Source of the DNA: Vaginisenegalia massiliensis
Lineage (GTDB): Bacteria > Bacillota > Bacilli > Lactobacillales > Aerococcaceae
Direction of reading: 5' to 3'
Length of the DNA: 64,000 nucleotides
Assembly (NCBI RefSeq): GCF_900604935.1
Contig: NZ_UWPC01000002.1
Span: 124,001 to 188,000 of the forward strand
Shown: positions 7,920 to 17,333 of the stretch, piece after piece
Numbering within the stretch: the stretch's first letter is position 1
Layout of the letters: every line of letters begins with the position of its first letter
Position numbers and translations under genes: made by a program
Notes under the pieces: generated by a model
Told to the model about the DNA's origin: nothing
The model's input: the letters and a program-made list of their open reading frames with translations, nothing else
The model's database searches: none

Positions 7920-8591
7920 ATGAGCTACATACTTGTGATTGATGATGACGAAGATTTATTAGAACTTATAGAAGCTGTATTAGTTCGTCAGGGTCATATA
8001 GTAAAGTTGGTTAATTCACCTTTAAAAGTCTCAGATAATGAATTATTGATTGCAGAGTTAATCATTTTAGATGTAATGATGCCAAGCCAAAATGGATTTG
8101 AATTTTTATCTCAAAAACGGTATTTAATTGATGCACCTGTTATTTTTTTAACTGCGCGTGATTTTGAAGAAGATATAGTAATGGGATTAAGTATTGGTGC
8201 AGATGATTATATTGTAAAACCATTTTCAAATAATGAATTAAGAGCTAGGGTGGATGCACACTTGCGTCGTGAACAAAGGGTCAAACGCTCGCGATTAATT
8301 GACGGACCAATTGCTTGTGATTTAAAAGCAAAACAATTCTATGTTGATGAGTTTGCTATAAATCTAACAATGTCCGAGTATCTGATTTGCGAGTTGTTAA
8401 TGAAAAATAAGGAACAAACTTTTACTAAAGAATCCATTTACAATTTTTTATATGGTATGGATGGTCAAGGTGATTATCAAACTTCCATAACAGAAAGAAT
8501 TAAACAAATTCGACAACAATTTAGACAGTATGGAGTAAATCCAATTCGTACAGTGTGGGGGATAGGCTATAAATGGGAAATTATTCCTTAA
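7920..8591 (+). CDS. OmpR-family response regulator of the immunity module
   Basis: 223 residues. Receiver domain with the acidic pocket VIDDDED (8-10), phospho-acceptor aspartate 51 in ILDVMMP, threonine 78 and lysine 100 in VKPFS. The C-terminal half is a winged helix (LTMSEYLICELL ... IRTVWGIGYKW). The start ATG follows GGAGGAG by five bases and overlaps nothing; an upstream codon at 7887 lies within the permease gene. It should activate the transporter genes in answer to the kinase encoded next to it, as in the LanRK and CprRK systems. Confidence 0.9.
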   Translation: MSYILVIDDDEDLLELIEAVLVRQGHIVKLVNSPLKVSDNELLIAELIILDVMMPSQNGFEFLSQKRYLIDAPVIFLTARDFEEDIVMGLSIGADDYIVKPFSNNELRARVDAHLRREQRVKRSRLIDGPIACDLKAKQFYVDEFAINLTMSEYLICELLMKNKEQTFTKESIYNFLYGMDGQGDYQTSITERIKQIRQQFRQYGVNPIRTVWGIGYKWEIIP

Positions 8592-9934
8592 AAAGAGTGT
8601 TATATTACTACGCTACTAGCATTGTTATGATATTTCTACTCAATGCATTTATTATTTTAATGATTTTTAATATTGGAATTCAATCTGGTTTTATTCTTTC
8701 TGCAAATTATTCAGAAAAAATAGTGGATCGAATAGAAGAAAAAATAAAAAATCAGAAAATTGATGAATCTGCTTTTCCAAATACACTTAATGTTATGAAT
8801 CAAAAAAAGAAAGACGTCAATACATCTTGTTTTTCTAGACAAGAAATTCAGAAATTTGAAAATATGAGACTGAATGACACTATTGTAGAAGGGCAACTTT
8901 TCGGTCCGAACATCTATCGAAAGATAGGCAATAGTAAGCAAGTATATTATGTTAAATATCAACTACAGGCAGACTTTAAGTCGCCAGTTTTGCGTTACTA
9001 TTTACCTAATGCTGAGTTTGTATTTTTTCTGTCTTTTTTTCTTATTTGGTTGTTAACTTTTGTATTAATAACACGACTATTTTCGAATAAAATAAAACGC
9101 GAACTAAAAAAAATCACAGAAGTTAATCAGGAAATTGAAAAACTTAATTTAGAAATGATTGTTCCATCTTCAAAAATAATAGAAGTTCAACGTGTGCTAG
9201 ATTCATTAAATAATGTAAAAGAGGGGTTAGTTCAATCACTGAAGAAACAATGGAAAATTCAAGATGAACAAAAAATCCTATTGCAAACTCTTTCTCACGA
9301 CATTCGGACTCCAATTACTTTAGTGAAGGGAAACCTGGATTTGTTTTTGGAATCTGAAAATGAAGACGATAAGAATAGAGCCGCCATACAGTTGCAAAAA
9401 GGTGTTAACCGAATGGAGGAGCTATTGTATCTGGTCAATTCTCCTCAGGATGAACATCAGAATATAGTTGATTTCAATCTTGAACTGTTAACAAAATGGA
9501 TTACAGAAATGAAACAAATGGCTTTAAATAGAGATGTCATAATTAAGATTAAAAAAGTAGAAACATCAAGTGTACAGATAAACCCTATTGAGATCTGGAA
9601 TTCTTTAACTAATATTGTGAATAATGCTCTCGATTTTAGCTATTCTGGTTCAACAATTAGCATACAATTTATTGATGCCCCATTATACTATGAAATTAAT
9701 ATAGAGGATGAAGGTCCCGGTTTTCCTGAAAAGTGCTTAGATTTGATTGGGAAGCAAGTATTTTCTTCTAGAAAAGCGGAAGACTTTCACCAAGGAATGG
9801 GATTATATTTATCAAATTATTGGTTGAAGAAAAACAAAGGACAATTGATAATAAATAACCGTGTCAAAAATAATAAAATTATTGGTGCGAAAGTCAAAAT
9901 TCATTTTGATAAAAATATAAGTAGTTTAGAATAA
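8573..9934 (+). CDS. Sensor histidine kinase of the immunity module
   Basis: 453 residues. Two membrane helices (about 11-32 and 147-168) bracket an extracellular sensor of about 110 residues, followed by a linker helix, the dimerisation domain with histidine 242 in LSHDIRTPITL, and a catalytic domain with N-box NSLTNIVNNALDFS, G1 DEGPGFP and G2 HQGMGLYLSNYW. The sizeable sensor domain is unlike the very short loop of BceS-type kinases and fits the NisK/CprK/SpaK group that senses lantibiotics directly. Overlaps the regulator gene by 19 bases, the last gene of the module. Confidence 0.9.
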   Translation: MGNYSLKRVLYYYATSIVMIFLLNAFIILMIFNIGIQSGFILSANYSEKIVDRIEEKIKNQKIDESAFPNTLNVMNQKKKDVNTSCFSRQEIQKFENMRLNDTIVEGQLFGPNIYRKIGNSKQVYYVKYQLQADFKSPVLRYYLPNAEFVFFLSFFLIWLLTFVLITRLFSNKIKRELKKITEVNQEIEKLNLEMIVPSSKIIEVQRVLDSLNNVKEGLVQSLKKQWKIQDEQKILLQTLSHDIRTPITLVKGNLDLFLESENEDDKNRAAIQLQKGVNRMEELLYLVNSPQDEHQNIVDFNLELLTKWITEMKQMALNRDVIIKIKKVETSSVQINPIEIWNSLTNIVNNALDFSYSGSTISIQFIDAPLYYEINIEDEGPGFPEKCLDLIGKQVFSSRKAEDFHQGMGLYLSNYWLKKNKGQLIINNRVKNNKIIGAKVKIHFDKNISSLE

Positions 9935-9971
9935 CCTCCTTTTAAAGACCTGTTATTCCCTAAATAAAATT

Positions 9972-10012
9972 AATACCTCACACTTCCTAATAGGCTTGTG
10001 TGGGGTATTATT
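9972..10012 (+). terminator. Weak hairpin after the immunity module
   Basis: AATACCTCACAC pairs with GTGTGGGGTATT (one G-T pair) around a 14-base loop. The following sequence ATTATATTAAT is A/T-rich but not a T-run, so termination may be partial. Confidence 0.5.
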
Positions 10013-10064
10013 ATATTAATTATAAATTTTATGAATTATATAAATAGACTATTTTGATAACCAA

Positions 10065-10790
10065 TTACCCAATCTGACTCCGAGCAACTAAATCTTGGAA
10101 TAGCCCAAGACTAGAAGCCAAGCGATCGTAAGTCAATTCAGGGTGCCATTGAACTGTGACAATCGAGTGCTGATCGGTTAGTGATTCGGTAGCCTCGATT
10201 AAGCCATCAGGACTCAAGGCACTCACTTTTAAGGATTGACCTAAGTCTTTAATCGCTTGGTGATGGATGGAATTCACCTGCAATTCTTTTGGTAGAATGT
10301 GACTCAAATGGGAATCCGATTGGATAGTAACCGAATGAGTCGGGTAAATCGGTTGCGTATTTTGCAAGTGTTGAATCTTAAACTGAGGGTTTTCGCTGAG
10401 GTCTTGATAGAGACTGCCACCAAAATAGAGGTTGATTAATTGGTGTCCTCGGCAAACACCGAGAATGGCTTTGCCTTGTTGGATTGCCTGGTCAAGGAGG
10501 GCGAATTCAATCTGATCTCGTTCTGGATGAGTGGCTCCTAGCTTTAGATTTGGCTTTTGCTGATAATAGTGGGGGCTGACATCGTGTCAGCCTGCTAGAA
10601 TGAGGCCATCTAAAAGGTGGATATAATCGGCTGCATCTTGTTCAGGACTTATTGGAATCAAAAGGGGGAGACCGCCAGCTAGTTGGACTGCTTGACTAAA
10701 CCCACGTGGCGAATAGTTAATCGGGAAGGGATCATATTGATCATTTTTTAGCAGTTGGCTACTGCAACAAATGCCGATGACTGGGCGCAT
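10065..10790 (-). pseudogene. Gamma-glutamyl-GABA hydrolase-like (PuuD, peptidase C26), interrupted by one in-frame TGA
   Basis: The frame encodes 241 codons, the normal length for the family, with no shift, but codon 68 is TGA (10587-10589). The context is LILAG-stop-HDVSPHYY, where family members read GGxDVxPxxY, so a GGA glycine codon probably changed to TGA. All catalytic parts lie after the stop: nucleophile cysteine in GVCRGHQ and the histidine-glutamate pair in VQWHPE. The N-terminal 67 residues alone cannot be active. The start ATG has AGAAGG five bases ahead. Otherwise the sequence looks well kept, so the mutation is recent, or is a sequencing error, or is read through. Predicted substrates are gamma-glutamyl amines. 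Confidence 0.8.
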
Positions 10791-10918
10791 AAAATACCTT
10801 CTTTCATCATTTAGATTAGCTTGATTCTAATTGACCCTTGATGAAAAGTAAAGCATAATTTAGTGAAGGCAAATAAAGTCGAATAAGGTATAATAAACCT
10901 ATTGAAGGAGGGATTAAG

Positions 10919-11935
10919 TTGGATTATCAGCAAGCTAAACAAGCCCTTAGTGCAGAGAATTTAGCTCCTATTTATTGCATATGGGGCTCAGAAATATTTT
11001 TACAACAAGATTTTCTCCATACCTTACTGGATCTTTGCCATCAAGAGCAGGAGGCCGATGTGACAAAATTAGACTTAGACGAAGTCAGTCTTGACCAAGT
11101 TCTCGATGAAGCGGAGATGTATTCCTTCTTTGCTGATCGTCGCATTATTATTGCTGAAAATGCGAGTTTCCTTACGGCTCAACCTAAGCAAAAATTAAGC
11201 GACAGTCAACAAGCTCGGCTTATGGCTTATTTAGACCAACCTAACGAGGCAAGTGTCTTAATTTTTATGATGAACCAAGATCAATTGGATAAACGCAAGA
11301 AACTAACTAAAGCCATGCAAGCCAAGACTTGTTTTGTTGATGTAAGTCCTTTGGATGCCAAGCAAGTAAGTCGCTATATATCTACCTATATGGAATATGA
11401 AAATATGGAGATGAGTCGAGAAGCGGTCAATGAACTCCTTGTTCGTGTCCATTATCAGCTCACCGATGCCATGAATGAATTATCCAAGCTCCGCGCTTAT
11501 GCCAGTTCAGGAAAGACGGTGACCTTAGAAGTAGTGCGTCAATTGGTGCCTCGCACCTTGGAGACGGATGTCTTTGAGTTGACCAATGCCTTGTTAGCCC
11601 ATCAAGTTCAAGCAGCGGCCCAAATATATCAGGATCTACTCTTGATGAAACATGAACCAATCGCCTTGCATGCTTTAATTGTGGCTCAATTTCGCTTGAT
11701 GATTCAAACGAAAATTCTTGCCCAAACCGGTTTATTAGAATCGGATATGGCTAAACAATTGAGTATCCACCCTTACCGAGTTAAATTAGCCTTACAAGCG
11801 GGGCGGTCCATTGAATTAAGTCGCTTGGTCGATTTTTATCAAGAACTAATCGAGGCTGATTATCAAATGAAGACCGGGATAGGTATTAAAGAAACGTATT
11901 TCTATCTCTTACTTACTAAATCCGTTCATCTATAA
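10919..11935 (+). CDS. holA: DNA polymerase III delta subunit
   Basis: 338 residues, the usual length. The clamp-loader delta fold is recognised from APIYCIWGSEIFLQQDFL at the start, a central PRTLETDVFELTNALL stretch and the C-terminal LLxAEYQMKTG-like motif (YQELIEADYQMKTGIG). Delta opens the sliding clamp for loading. The start is TTG, with GGAGGG seven bases ahead and no better ATG. A TATAAT at 10889-10894 gives a -10 box, without a clear -35. The gene is followed by, and converges on, rpsT, a common neighbour of holA in Firmicutes. Confidence 0.9.
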   Translation: MDYQQAKQALSAENLAPIYCIWGSEIFLQQDFLHTLLDLCHQEQEADVTKLDLDEVSLDQVLDEAEMYSFFADRRIIIAENASFLTAQPKQKLSDSQQARLMAYLDQPNEASVLIFMMNQDQLDKRKKLTKAMQAKTCFVDVSPLDAKQVSRYISTYMEYENMEMSREAVNELLVRVHYQLTDAMNELSKLRAYASSGKTVTLEVVRQLVPRTLETDVFELTNALLAHQVQAAAQIYQDLLLMKHEPIALHALIVAQFRLMIQTKILAQTGLLESDMAKQLSIHPYRVKLALQAGRSIELSRLVDFYQELIEADYQMKTGIGIKETYFYLLLTKSVHL

Positions 11936-11975
11936 AAAAATAAGCCCTCCAGCTTAGCTGAAGGGCTTATTTAGT
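11935..11975. terminator. Bidirectional terminator between holA and rpsT
   Basis: AAATAAGCCCTCCAGCT pairs with AGCTGAAGGGCTTATTT with one mismatch; A-run on the left and T-rich on the right serve both strands. Confidence 0.85.
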
Positions 11976-11984
11976 TAGAAGACA

Positions 11985-12248
11985 TTAAGCTTCTTTCTTG
12001 TTCATTAATTTGCTTAAACGTGATTTGTCACGAGCTGCTTTATTAGAGTGAATTAAACCTTTTGATGCAGCGCTGTCGATTTCTTTAATAGCAACGTTTA
12101 ATAATTCTGCTACATTTTCTTCGCCATTTTCAACTGCTGAACGGAAACGTTTAATCGCTGTACGCATACCTGCGACGTGGGCACGGTTAGCGTCAGTTTT
12201 AGTAGCGGTTTGACGGATACGTTTGATTGCTGATGCGTTATTTGCCAT
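11985..12248 (-). CDS. rpsT: 30S ribosomal protein bS20
   Basis: 87 residues, rich in lysine, arginine and alanine, beginning MANNASAIKRIRQT and containing the S20 pattern NKAARDKSRLSKLMN at the end. It binds 16S rRNA early in 30S assembly. AGAGGTGA precedes the ATG on the minus strand. It is transcribed from its own promoter (12313-12342) and ends at the terminator shared with holA. Confidence 0.97.
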   Translation of the reverse strand: MANNASAIKRIRQTATKTDANRAHVAGMRTAIKRFRSAVENGEENVAELLNVAIKEIDSAASKGLIHSNKAARDKSRLSKLMNKKEA

Positions 12249-12312
12249 GCTGAGTCACCTCTTTCATTTATAATTGTGTATGAAGTTCGTTTGAACTTAG
12301 TCAACAAGAAAC

Positions 12313-12342
12313 ATTATACATGAAAGATGGAAGGTCTGGCAA
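12313..12342 (-). promoter_or_regulatory. Promoter of rpsT
   Basis: On the minus strand TTGCCA is followed after 18 bases by a perfect TATAAT. A 16-base inverted repeat (AAGTTC-GTTT-GAACTT, 12283-12298) lies in the short transcribed leader and could be a regulatory hairpin. Confidence 0.7.
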
Positions 12343-12486
12343 TAAAAAGATGAAAAGTTCCCCAACTAATTCTGATTTTTCGCTTGAGCGATAGTCGGTT
12401 TGCTAGTCTTTTAGCCAATTCTTCGGTATGATAAAAGATGAGAAAGTCGCTAGACAAATTTGTTGAACAGTTAGGATGATGTAAAG

Positions 12487-14478
12487 ATGACCGAATTTAA
12501 AGTCGTTTCCCCTTATCAACCCAGTGGGGACCAACCTCAAGCCATTAAAGAATTAGTGGCTGGTATTGAAGCTGGCAAACGGGAACAAGTTTTGCTAGGG
12601 GCAACAGGGACTGGTAAGACCTTTACCGTAGCCAATGTGATTCAAGAAGTGCAAAAACCAACCCTTGTCTTAGCTCATAATAAAACTCTGGCAGGTCAAC
12701 TCTATAGTGAGTTATTGGAATTCTTTCCGAATAATGCGGTTGAGTATTTTGTCTCTTATTATGATTACTATCAACCTGAGGCTTATGTTCCTTCATCTGA
12801 TACCTATATCGAGAAAGAGTCTAGCGTCAATGATGAGATTGATAAGTTGCGTCACTCAGCATCGTCAGCCTTGTTAGAACGACGAGATGTTATTGTTGTG
12901 GCTTCGGTGTCATGTATTTATGGATTGGTCGATCCTAAGAACTATAAGGAACATGTCTTATCCGTTCGAAAAGGGCAAGAGGTAAGCCGGCAAGCTATCT
13001 TGTCTCGCTTAGTTGAGATGCAGTTTGTCCGTAATGATATTGACTTTCAACGGGGGACTTTCCGAGTTCGAGGGGATGTATTAGAGATTTTCACGGCTTC
13101 GCGGGACAGTGAAGTCTTGCGAATTGAATTCTTTGGTGATGAGATTGACCGGATTCGCATAGTTGATGTTTTGACTGGCGAAATTAAGATGGATGTGGAT
13201 CATTATCCAATCTATCCAGCCACTCACTTTGTTGCGAATAACGATCAAGTATTATCGGCGGTGGAATCGATTCGCGCTGAATTGGAAGAGAGACTGGCTG
13301 AACTACGAGCAGAAAATAAACTTCTTGAGGCCCAACGTTTAGAACAACGGACCAACTATGATATCGAAATGTTACTTGAGATGGGTTACTGCTCAGGAAT
13401 TGAAAATTATTCTCGTCATATGGATGGACGTTTACCAGGACAAGCACCATATACGTTGTTGGATTTCTTCCCTGATGATTATTTGGTGGTAGTCGATGAA
13501 TCGCATATTACCATGTCGCAAATACGAGGGATGTTTAACGGGGACCAAGCTCGTAAACAGCAATTGATTGACTATGGTTTCCGTTTGCCAAGTGCCTTGG
13601 ACAATCGGCCATTGCGTTTGGAAGAGTTTGAAGAACGAGTCAATCAGATTCTATATATTTCCGCAACACCGGGACCTTATGAATTAGACCATACCAATCA
13701 CGAAGTGGTAGAGCAGATTATTCGGCCAACTGGCTTGTTGGATCCAGTGGTGGAAGTACGTCCTATTCAAGGTCAAATTGATGATTTAATTAAAGAAATC
13801 AATCTACGCGTTGAACGGCAAGAACGGGTTTTTATCACCACATTAACCAAAAAGATGTCGGAAGACTTGACCGATTATCTAAAAGAGCTTGATATTAAAG
13901 TGAAGTACCTTCATAGCGATATTAAAACTCTAGAGCGAACCGAAATTATTCGTGATTTGCGTTTGGGTGTCTTTGATGTTTTAGTCGGAATTAACCTCCT
14001 TAGGGAAGGGCTCGATGTACCGGAAGTTTCTTTAGTGGCTATCTTAGACGCCGATAAAGAGGGCTTCTTGCGCAGTGAGCGATCCTTGATTCAAACCATC
14101 GGCCGGGCCGCTCGGAACGCGGAAGGGCGCGTTATTATGTATGCCGACACAATTACTAAATCGATGCAATATGCTTTAGATGAAACGGAACGACGACGCC
14201 AAGTTCAAATGGCTTACAATAAAGAACATGGCATCACACCGAAAACCATCAAGAAAGAAATTCGTGATTTAATTCGAATTACCCATGAAGTTGAAGGCGA
14301 AGAGAAAGCAAGTAACGTGGTCGCTACCTTTAAGCAACTATCTCGTCAGCAAAAAGAAGAGCAGATGGAGCGCTTAACCATGGAGATGAAGCAAGCGGCC
14401 AAAGATTTGAATTTCGAGACGGCTGCTCAATTAAGAGACATGATTCTAGAATTAAAAGCCCGCTTTAATATGAAATAG
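12487..14478 (+). CDS. uvrB: UvrABC excision nuclease subunit B
   Basis: 663 residues. Walker A GATGTGKT (38-45), the damage-clamping beta-hairpin region [20 protein letters not shown], helicase motif DESH ([10 protein letters not shown]), motif [11 protein letters not shown], and a C-terminal UVR domain ([22 protein letters not shown]) that contacts UvrC. UvrB verifies lesions delivered by UvrA. In many Firmicutes uvrB and uvrA form one SOS-controlled operon; here uvrA does not follow, and I see no LexA box (CGAAC-N4-GTTYG) ahead of the gene. The ribosome site is weak (TTAGGATG, 8-15 bases upstream). Confidence 0.97.
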   Translation: MTEFKVVSPYQPSGDQPQAIKELVAGIEAGKREQVLLGATGTGKTFTVANVIQEVQKPTLVLAHNKTLAGQLYSELLEFFPNNAVEYFVSYYDYYQPEAYVPSSDTYIEKESSVNDEIDKLRHSASSALLERRDVIVVASVSCIYGLVDPKNYKEHVLSVRKGQEVSRQAILSRLVEMQFVRNDIDFQRGTFRVRGDVLEIFTASRDSEVLRIEFFGDEIDRIRIVDVLTGEIKMDVDHYPIYPATHFVANNDQVLSAVESIRAELEERLAELRAENKLLEAQRLEQRTNYDIEMLLEMGYCSGIENYSRHMDGRLPGQAPYTLLDFFPDDYLVVVDESHITMSQIRGMFNGDQARKQQLIDYGFRLPSALDNRPLRLEEFEERVNQILYISATPGPYELDHTNHEVVEQIIRPTGLLDPVVEVRPIQGQIDDLIKEINLRVERQERVFITTLTKKMSEDLTDYLKELDIKVKYLHSDIKTLERTEIIRDLRLGVFDVLVGINLLREGLDVPEVSLVAILDADKEGFLRSERSLIQTIGRAARNAEGRVIMYADTITKSMQYALDETERRRQVQMAYNKEHGITPKTIKKEIRDLIRITHEVEGEEKASNVVATFKQLSRQQKEEQMERLTMEMKQAAKDLNFETAAQLRDMILELKARFNMK

Positions 14479-14482
14479 AAAG

Positions 14483-14552
14483 AGTGGATTTTCTTCACAA
14501 AAAAAACACAATTTTTTTAGGAATCTTTGTGTCAAAATAAGAATAATCCACT
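14483..14552. repeat. Long interrupted inverted repeat between uvrB and oatA
   Basis: AGTGGATT (14483-14490) is inverted at 14545-14552, and CACAAA/TTTGTG pair further in, with TTCTT/AAGAA in between. The right arm runs into the TATAAT (14552-14557) of the oatA promoter. It could end uvrB transcription or act as an operator. Confidence 0.4.
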
Positions 14553-14590
14553 ATAATGGCTGTACATGTAATGCATGAAAGAGTGAGAAG

Positions 14591-16621
14591 ATGAAGCAAA
14601 AGAAACGGATCAGCAGTTTTGATGGCTTAAAAGGCTTAGCTATCCTATTAGTTGTATTGTACCATTTGCTACCTAAACAGGTGCCAGGTGGTTTCTTAAT
14701 GGTGAACACCTTTTTCGTGTTGGCCGGTTATTTTTATGTGCGGAAATTAGAAGCCATTGGGGCAGGAACCGATACATTTGACTGGGCTAAACTAGGTCAC
14801 TATCTCCGTCATACCTTTATTCGTTTATTTGTGCCGCTCGTTTTCTTTATGATGATTTTATTAGCGGGCTTGTTTGTCTTTAATCCCGTGGAATTGCATT
14901 TTATTGGCAATGATGTCTGGTCGAGTAGCTTATTTGTGAATAATTTCTATCAAATTTTAGCCGGTCGATCTTATTTTGTGAAGATGGCTGATGCCTCGCC
15001 ATTTACCCACCTGTGGTATAGTGCCTTGTATCTTCAGTTCTTCCTAGTGGCCATTCCCTTATTCTATTTGACCAAACGACTAAAAATGAATGTGCCCCAA
15101 AAGGCCATTTTTTGGCTCTTGTTGATGTTTGCTTCGCATGTTCTAGTAGCCTTTCTCTTCAAACCAGGTCAAGATCCATCTCGGGTTTACTATGGATTGG
15201 AAACACGTTTTGCTTCATTTGCAGCCGGTATTTCGGTGGCTTATTTTACACCGACGGTACTCAATTTCTTTCATAACATGGTCAACAAACTCATGTTCTA
15301 TACGATTATGGGTACCTTGTCCTTTATAAGTATGTTATGGCTTTGTTTGAATGCCTTAGATAAGGAAGCTTTTACGTATTTAGTCTGGATGCCAACCTTT
15401 AATATGTTGAGTTTATTAGTGGTCTTTGCGATCGTAATTGGAATTCCCATTATTCGTAAAGGCTTGAGTTTCAAGCCTTTGACCTATCTCGGCAAACGAT
15501 CTTACTCATATTATCTTTGGTATTATCCGGTGACAGTCTTTGTATCGAAGAATATTCGACTCATCCAGGATAATCGTTTGGCTGTCTTGATTGCATTGGT
15601 CCTAATTTGGCTTATAGGCGATTTATTCTATCGTTTAGTTGAGAAAGACCAGTGGGGAATCTGGTTTGGTCCTTCTTTGAATTTCAAACAAGACTGGGCT
15701 AAGTTGAAAGACCATATTAAGCCAAATTTTAAAATGGATGCCGATTTTGGTAAATTTCTTGTTTCTTGTGTGATTTTTATTCTTTTCCTAGCTGGGGCGG
15801 CTAATTTGCGTAATCATCAACGACCAGCCTTGTTCCAATTAGAATATCAAGAATATTTGACCAGTCATAAGATGGAGAAAGTTTTTCCGCAAGCAGTTCC
15901 GTTAATCGAAGTTCATGATCAATTGGCTGGTTTGGATAAGAAATATCAATCAAGTTTTATTCAGAAAGAACAACAAACGGGGCGCCAATTAATCGATAAC
16001 ATGTTGTCAGCAAGCGAAAGTAATATGGCTGAGTTACAGAGAGCGATTGAAGAGAATCGTCAAGAAGTAGATGCTTTACGTGAGAAAAGCCCTGAAATGG
16101 CAGCTGTCATGTCACCATATGAAATTGCCTTTGCCGCTAAGACACCGGTCTTTCTTTTCGGTGACTCACAGGCAAGACGGACGGGCGACTTCTTGGTGAC
16201 GGCCTTTACTAAAGGTGACTTCTATGGCAAGGTGAGCTTGCAGATCTGGGATGCCTTACCGATTTTCCAAGAATATGTGCAATCAGGTCAAGTGGCTGAA
16301 AACGTGGTGGTTATCCTTGGTACCAATCTCGGCCTAGACCAAGAATCAGTCGATGAATTTATGAAAATCGCTGGTGACCGTCAAGTCTTCTGGGTCAATA
16401 CTAACTCGGCTGTTGATCATCTTGCCAGTGTGAATAAGATTATCCAAGATACAGCGGATAAATATTCGAATGCCCACGTGGTAGATTGGTACTCCTACTC
16501 ACAAGGTCATCCAGAGTGGTATGCGGAAGACGACATTCACTTTAGTGTTGAAGGCTGTAACGAGTTCGTTGGTTTAGTAGCCCGGACTATGATGGAAGCT
16601 CTCAACCAAAAACAACAATAA
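14591..16621 (+). CDS. oatA: Peptidoglycan O-acetyltransferase, AT3 plus SGNH domains (OatA type)
   Basis: 676 residues. The N-terminal part (1-400) is an acyltransferase-3 membrane domain with about ten helices and the family motif FDGLKGLAILLVVLYHL with its histidine. The extracellular C-terminal part has an SGNH hydrolase fold: GDSQ (serine 526), GTN, and DDIH (aspartate 647, histidine 650), with a predicted coiled linker between. This architecture is that of OatA, which acetylates MurNAc and gives lysozyme resistance; AT3-SGNH proteins modifying other glycans have the same look, so the substrate is inferred. Single gene with a -10 TATAAT and its own terminator. Confidence 0.85.
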   Translation: MKQKKRISSFDGLKGLAILLVVLYHLLPKQVPGGFLMVNTFFVLAGYFYVRKLEAIGAGTDTFDWAKLGHYLRHTFIRLFVPLVFFMMILLAGLFVFNPVELHFIGNDVWSSSLFVNNFYQILAGRSYFVKMADASPFTHLWYSALYLQFFLVAIPLFYLTKRLKMNVPQKAIFWLLLMFASHVLVAFLFKPGQDPSRVYYGLETRFASFAAGISVAYFTPTVLNFFHNMVNKLMFYTIMGTLSFISMLWLCLNALDKEAFTYLVWMPTFNMLSLLVVFAIVIGIPIIRKGLSFKPLTYLGKRSYSYYLWYYPVTVFVSKNIRLIQDNRLAVLIALVLIWLIGDLFYRLVEKDQWGIWFGPSLNFKQDWAKLKDHIKPNFKMDADFGKFLVSCVIFILFLAGAANLRNHQRPALFQLEYQEYLTSHKMEKVFPQAVPLIEVHDQLAGLDKKYQSSFIQKEQQTGRQLIDNMLSASESNMAELQRAIEENRQEVDALREKSPEMAAVMSPYEIAFAAKTPVFLFGDSQARRTGDFLVTAFTKGDFYGKVSLQIWDALPIFQEYVQSGQVAENVVVILGTNLGLDQESVDEFMKIAGDRQVFWVNTNSAVDHLASVNKIIQDTADKYSNAHVVDWYSYSQGHPEWYAEDDIHFSVEGCNEFVGLVARTMMEALNQKQQ

Positions 16622-16640
16622 ATAAGAACAACTATAAATT

Positions 16641-16679
16641 CGGATCACATTCCAAAAAGGGAAGGGTGATCCGTTTTTA
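16641..16679 (+). terminator. Terminator of oatA
   Basis: CGGATCAC (16641-16648) pairs with GTGATCCG (16666-16673), with TTCC/GGAA inside, followed by five T. Confidence 0.85.
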
Positions 16680-16814
16680 AGTTTTCTTGCTATTGTTTTC
16701 GATGAGTCATTATTTAATTCATAGATCATTTTGCTTATTTGGCCCCTGTTATGTTGAAAATGGAACAGCTGTTAGAAAAAATTTTTATTATGCTCAAATT
16801 TGCGCAAAATCTTC
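16680..16814. other. AT-rich stretch before the rpsO promoter
   Basis: About 135 bases between the oatA terminator and the rpsO promoter. I see no coding frame with a ribosome site, nor a clear repeat. Confidence 0.4.
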
Positions 16815-16843
16815 TTGAAATAACGAGGGGATTGCGGTATATT
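16815..16843 (+). promoter_or_regulatory. Promoter of rpsO
   Basis: TTGAAA, 17 bases, TATATT. A start point near 16850 would give a leader of about 120 bases. Confidence 0.7.
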
Positions 16844-16846
16844 AAT

Positions 16847-16969
16847 GACCAGTGGTCGTTTGTTGCTTTTATCGATGTTCGGCTACACAAATCTGACCTG
16901 TGCTTTGTTTGACGAGTCACCAACGTTTTACTAGGCAGCAGGCATATCTTTAAGAAAGAGGTGAAGGGA
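16847..16969 (+). promoter_or_regulatory. Long rpsO mRNA leader, candidate S15 autoregulatory region
   Basis: About 120 untranslated bases precede rpsO, starting with the small palindrome GACCA-G-TGGTC (16847-16857) and containing several short complementary segments. In other bacteria, including Bacillaceae, S15 binds its own leader to limit translation, and this length fits such a leader. The specific S15 site was not identified by eye. Confidence 0.4.
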
Positions 16970-17239
16970 ATGTCATTATCAAAAGAACGCAAAAACGAAA
17001 TTATTCGTGAATATGCTACCCACGAAGGAGATACTGGTTCTCCAGAAGTACAAATTGCTGTTTTGACTGAAGAAATCAATGTGTTAAACGATCACATTCG
17101 TACACACAAGAAAGATTTCCATTCATACCGTGGACTTATGAAAAAAGTAGGTCACCGTCGTAATTTGTTAGCATACTTGCGTGACAAAGATATTCAACGT
17201 TATCGTGAATTAATTCAACGTTTAGGTTTACGTCGTTAA
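16970..17239 (+). CDS. rpsO: 30S ribosomal protein uS15
   Basis: 89 residues starting [28 protein letters not shown], with the conserved rRNA-binding HxxDxxSxRGL ([11 protein letters not shown]) and [10 protein letters not shown] motifs. It binds the 16S central domain. AAGAGGTG six bases ahead fixes the ATG at 16970; the GTG at 16961 is part of that site. It is followed by a strong terminator, then pnp, the usual rpsO-pnp order. Confidence 0.97.
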   Translation: MSLSKERKNEIIREYATHEGDTGSPEVQIAVLTEEINVLNDHIRTHKKDFHSYRGLMKKVGHRRNLLAYLRDKDIQRYRELIQRLGLRR

Positions 17240-17249
17240 TTCCGTCAAT

Positions 17250-17281
17250 TAAGGATGGCAGACTGCCATCCTTATTTTTTT
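17250..17281 (+). terminator. Terminator of rpsO
   Basis: TAAGGATGGCA and TGCCATCCTTA form an 11-bp perfect stem with a three-base loop and seven T. Confidence 0.92.
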
Positions 17282-17333
17282 GTGGTATGATAGGGTAAGG
17301 AGACTGCTACTATACAAGTATGAGCCAAGAATA

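Noticed and set aside
10587-10589. TGA read as selenocysteine in the PuuD-like gene
   Set aside because: The family has glycine here, not a catalytic cysteine, and no selenocysteine-insertion hairpin is apparent right after it.
12283-12298. AAGTTC-GTTT-GAACTT as a LexA box for uvrB
   Set aside because: Half-sites are in the wrong orientation (GTTC...GAAC rather than GAAC...GTTC), and it lies in the rpsT leader 190 bases from uvrB.
16735-17079. Minus-strand 114-codon frame over the rpsO leader and 5' end
   Set aside because: It is antisense to a certain ribosomal protein gene and has no supporting start site.
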